Made by a program: the position numbers and the translations under genes. From Methylovulum sp. (GTDB lineage Bacteria > Pseudomonadota > Gammaproteobacteria > Methylococcales > Methylomonadaceae): a stretch of DNA of 5,511 nt. Under the pieces are notes generated by a model that searched no databases, was not told where the DNA came from, and was given only the letters and a program-made list of their open reading frames with translations. Below are positions 5,499-5,511 of the stretch, piece after piece. How positions within the stretch are numbered: the first letter of the stretch is position 1; the number at the start of each line of letters is the position of its first letter. The stretch lies in the NCBI GenBank assembly GCA_004299465.1, contig SCST01000345.1, positions 1 through 5,511 of the forward strand, written 5' to 3'.

Positions 5499-5511
5499 AT
5501 GGTACAAAACT

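Overview
The window is accessory-type bacterial DNA with about balanced base composition. It most likely comes from a gammaproteobacterium: the left end is the C-terminal half of a DUF2959 protein, a family I know mainly from that class, and the divergent lipoprotein has an ordinary Gram-negative lipobox. A methanotroph of the Methylococcales is my guess from overall style; nothing here proves it.

Layout, left to right. Positions 2-379 are the 3' end of the DUF2959 gene. Positions 380-678 hold no gene but are dense in inverted repeats, including a possible three-way-junction fold (500-616) and a nested hairpin (621-674). A small lipoprotein gene lies on the minus strand (679-1107). After a 131-bp divergent spacer comes a tight four-gene plus-strand operon: a large GTPase (1239-2984), a second, related GTPase with two membrane segments (2965-4563, overlapping the first by 20 bp), a HEPN protein of the HI0074/HepT type (4565-4969, 1 bp gap) and a minimal nucleotidyltransferase of the MntA type (4970-5290, 0 bp gap). 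The right end holds a hairpin (5312-5357) and a complete 124-bp non-coding mobile element (5367-5490). That element has 12-bp terminal inverted repeats starting GTAA and a perfect 8-bp target duplication, as expected for an IS66-mobilised MITE.

How the genes may work together. HepT and MntA carry the full signatures of a type VII toxin-antitoxin pair: Rx4HxY in the RNase-like HEPN protein and GSx10DxD in the adenylyltransferase that neutralises it. The two GTPases share an unusual switch motif (D-x-P-D-F-D-S) and a V-V-S-x-E-x-Y-x-D block. Their fourth guanine motifs are degenerate at different positions (N-K-L-S and N-Q-W-D), and both have hydrophobic C-terminal regions. This suggests a paired, membrane-associated, dynamin-like machine. 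The compact gene packing suggests co-expression of the GTPase pair with the toxin-antitoxin module. A defence or membrane-stress role is inference only, and the toxin-antitoxin pair could simply be a passenger.
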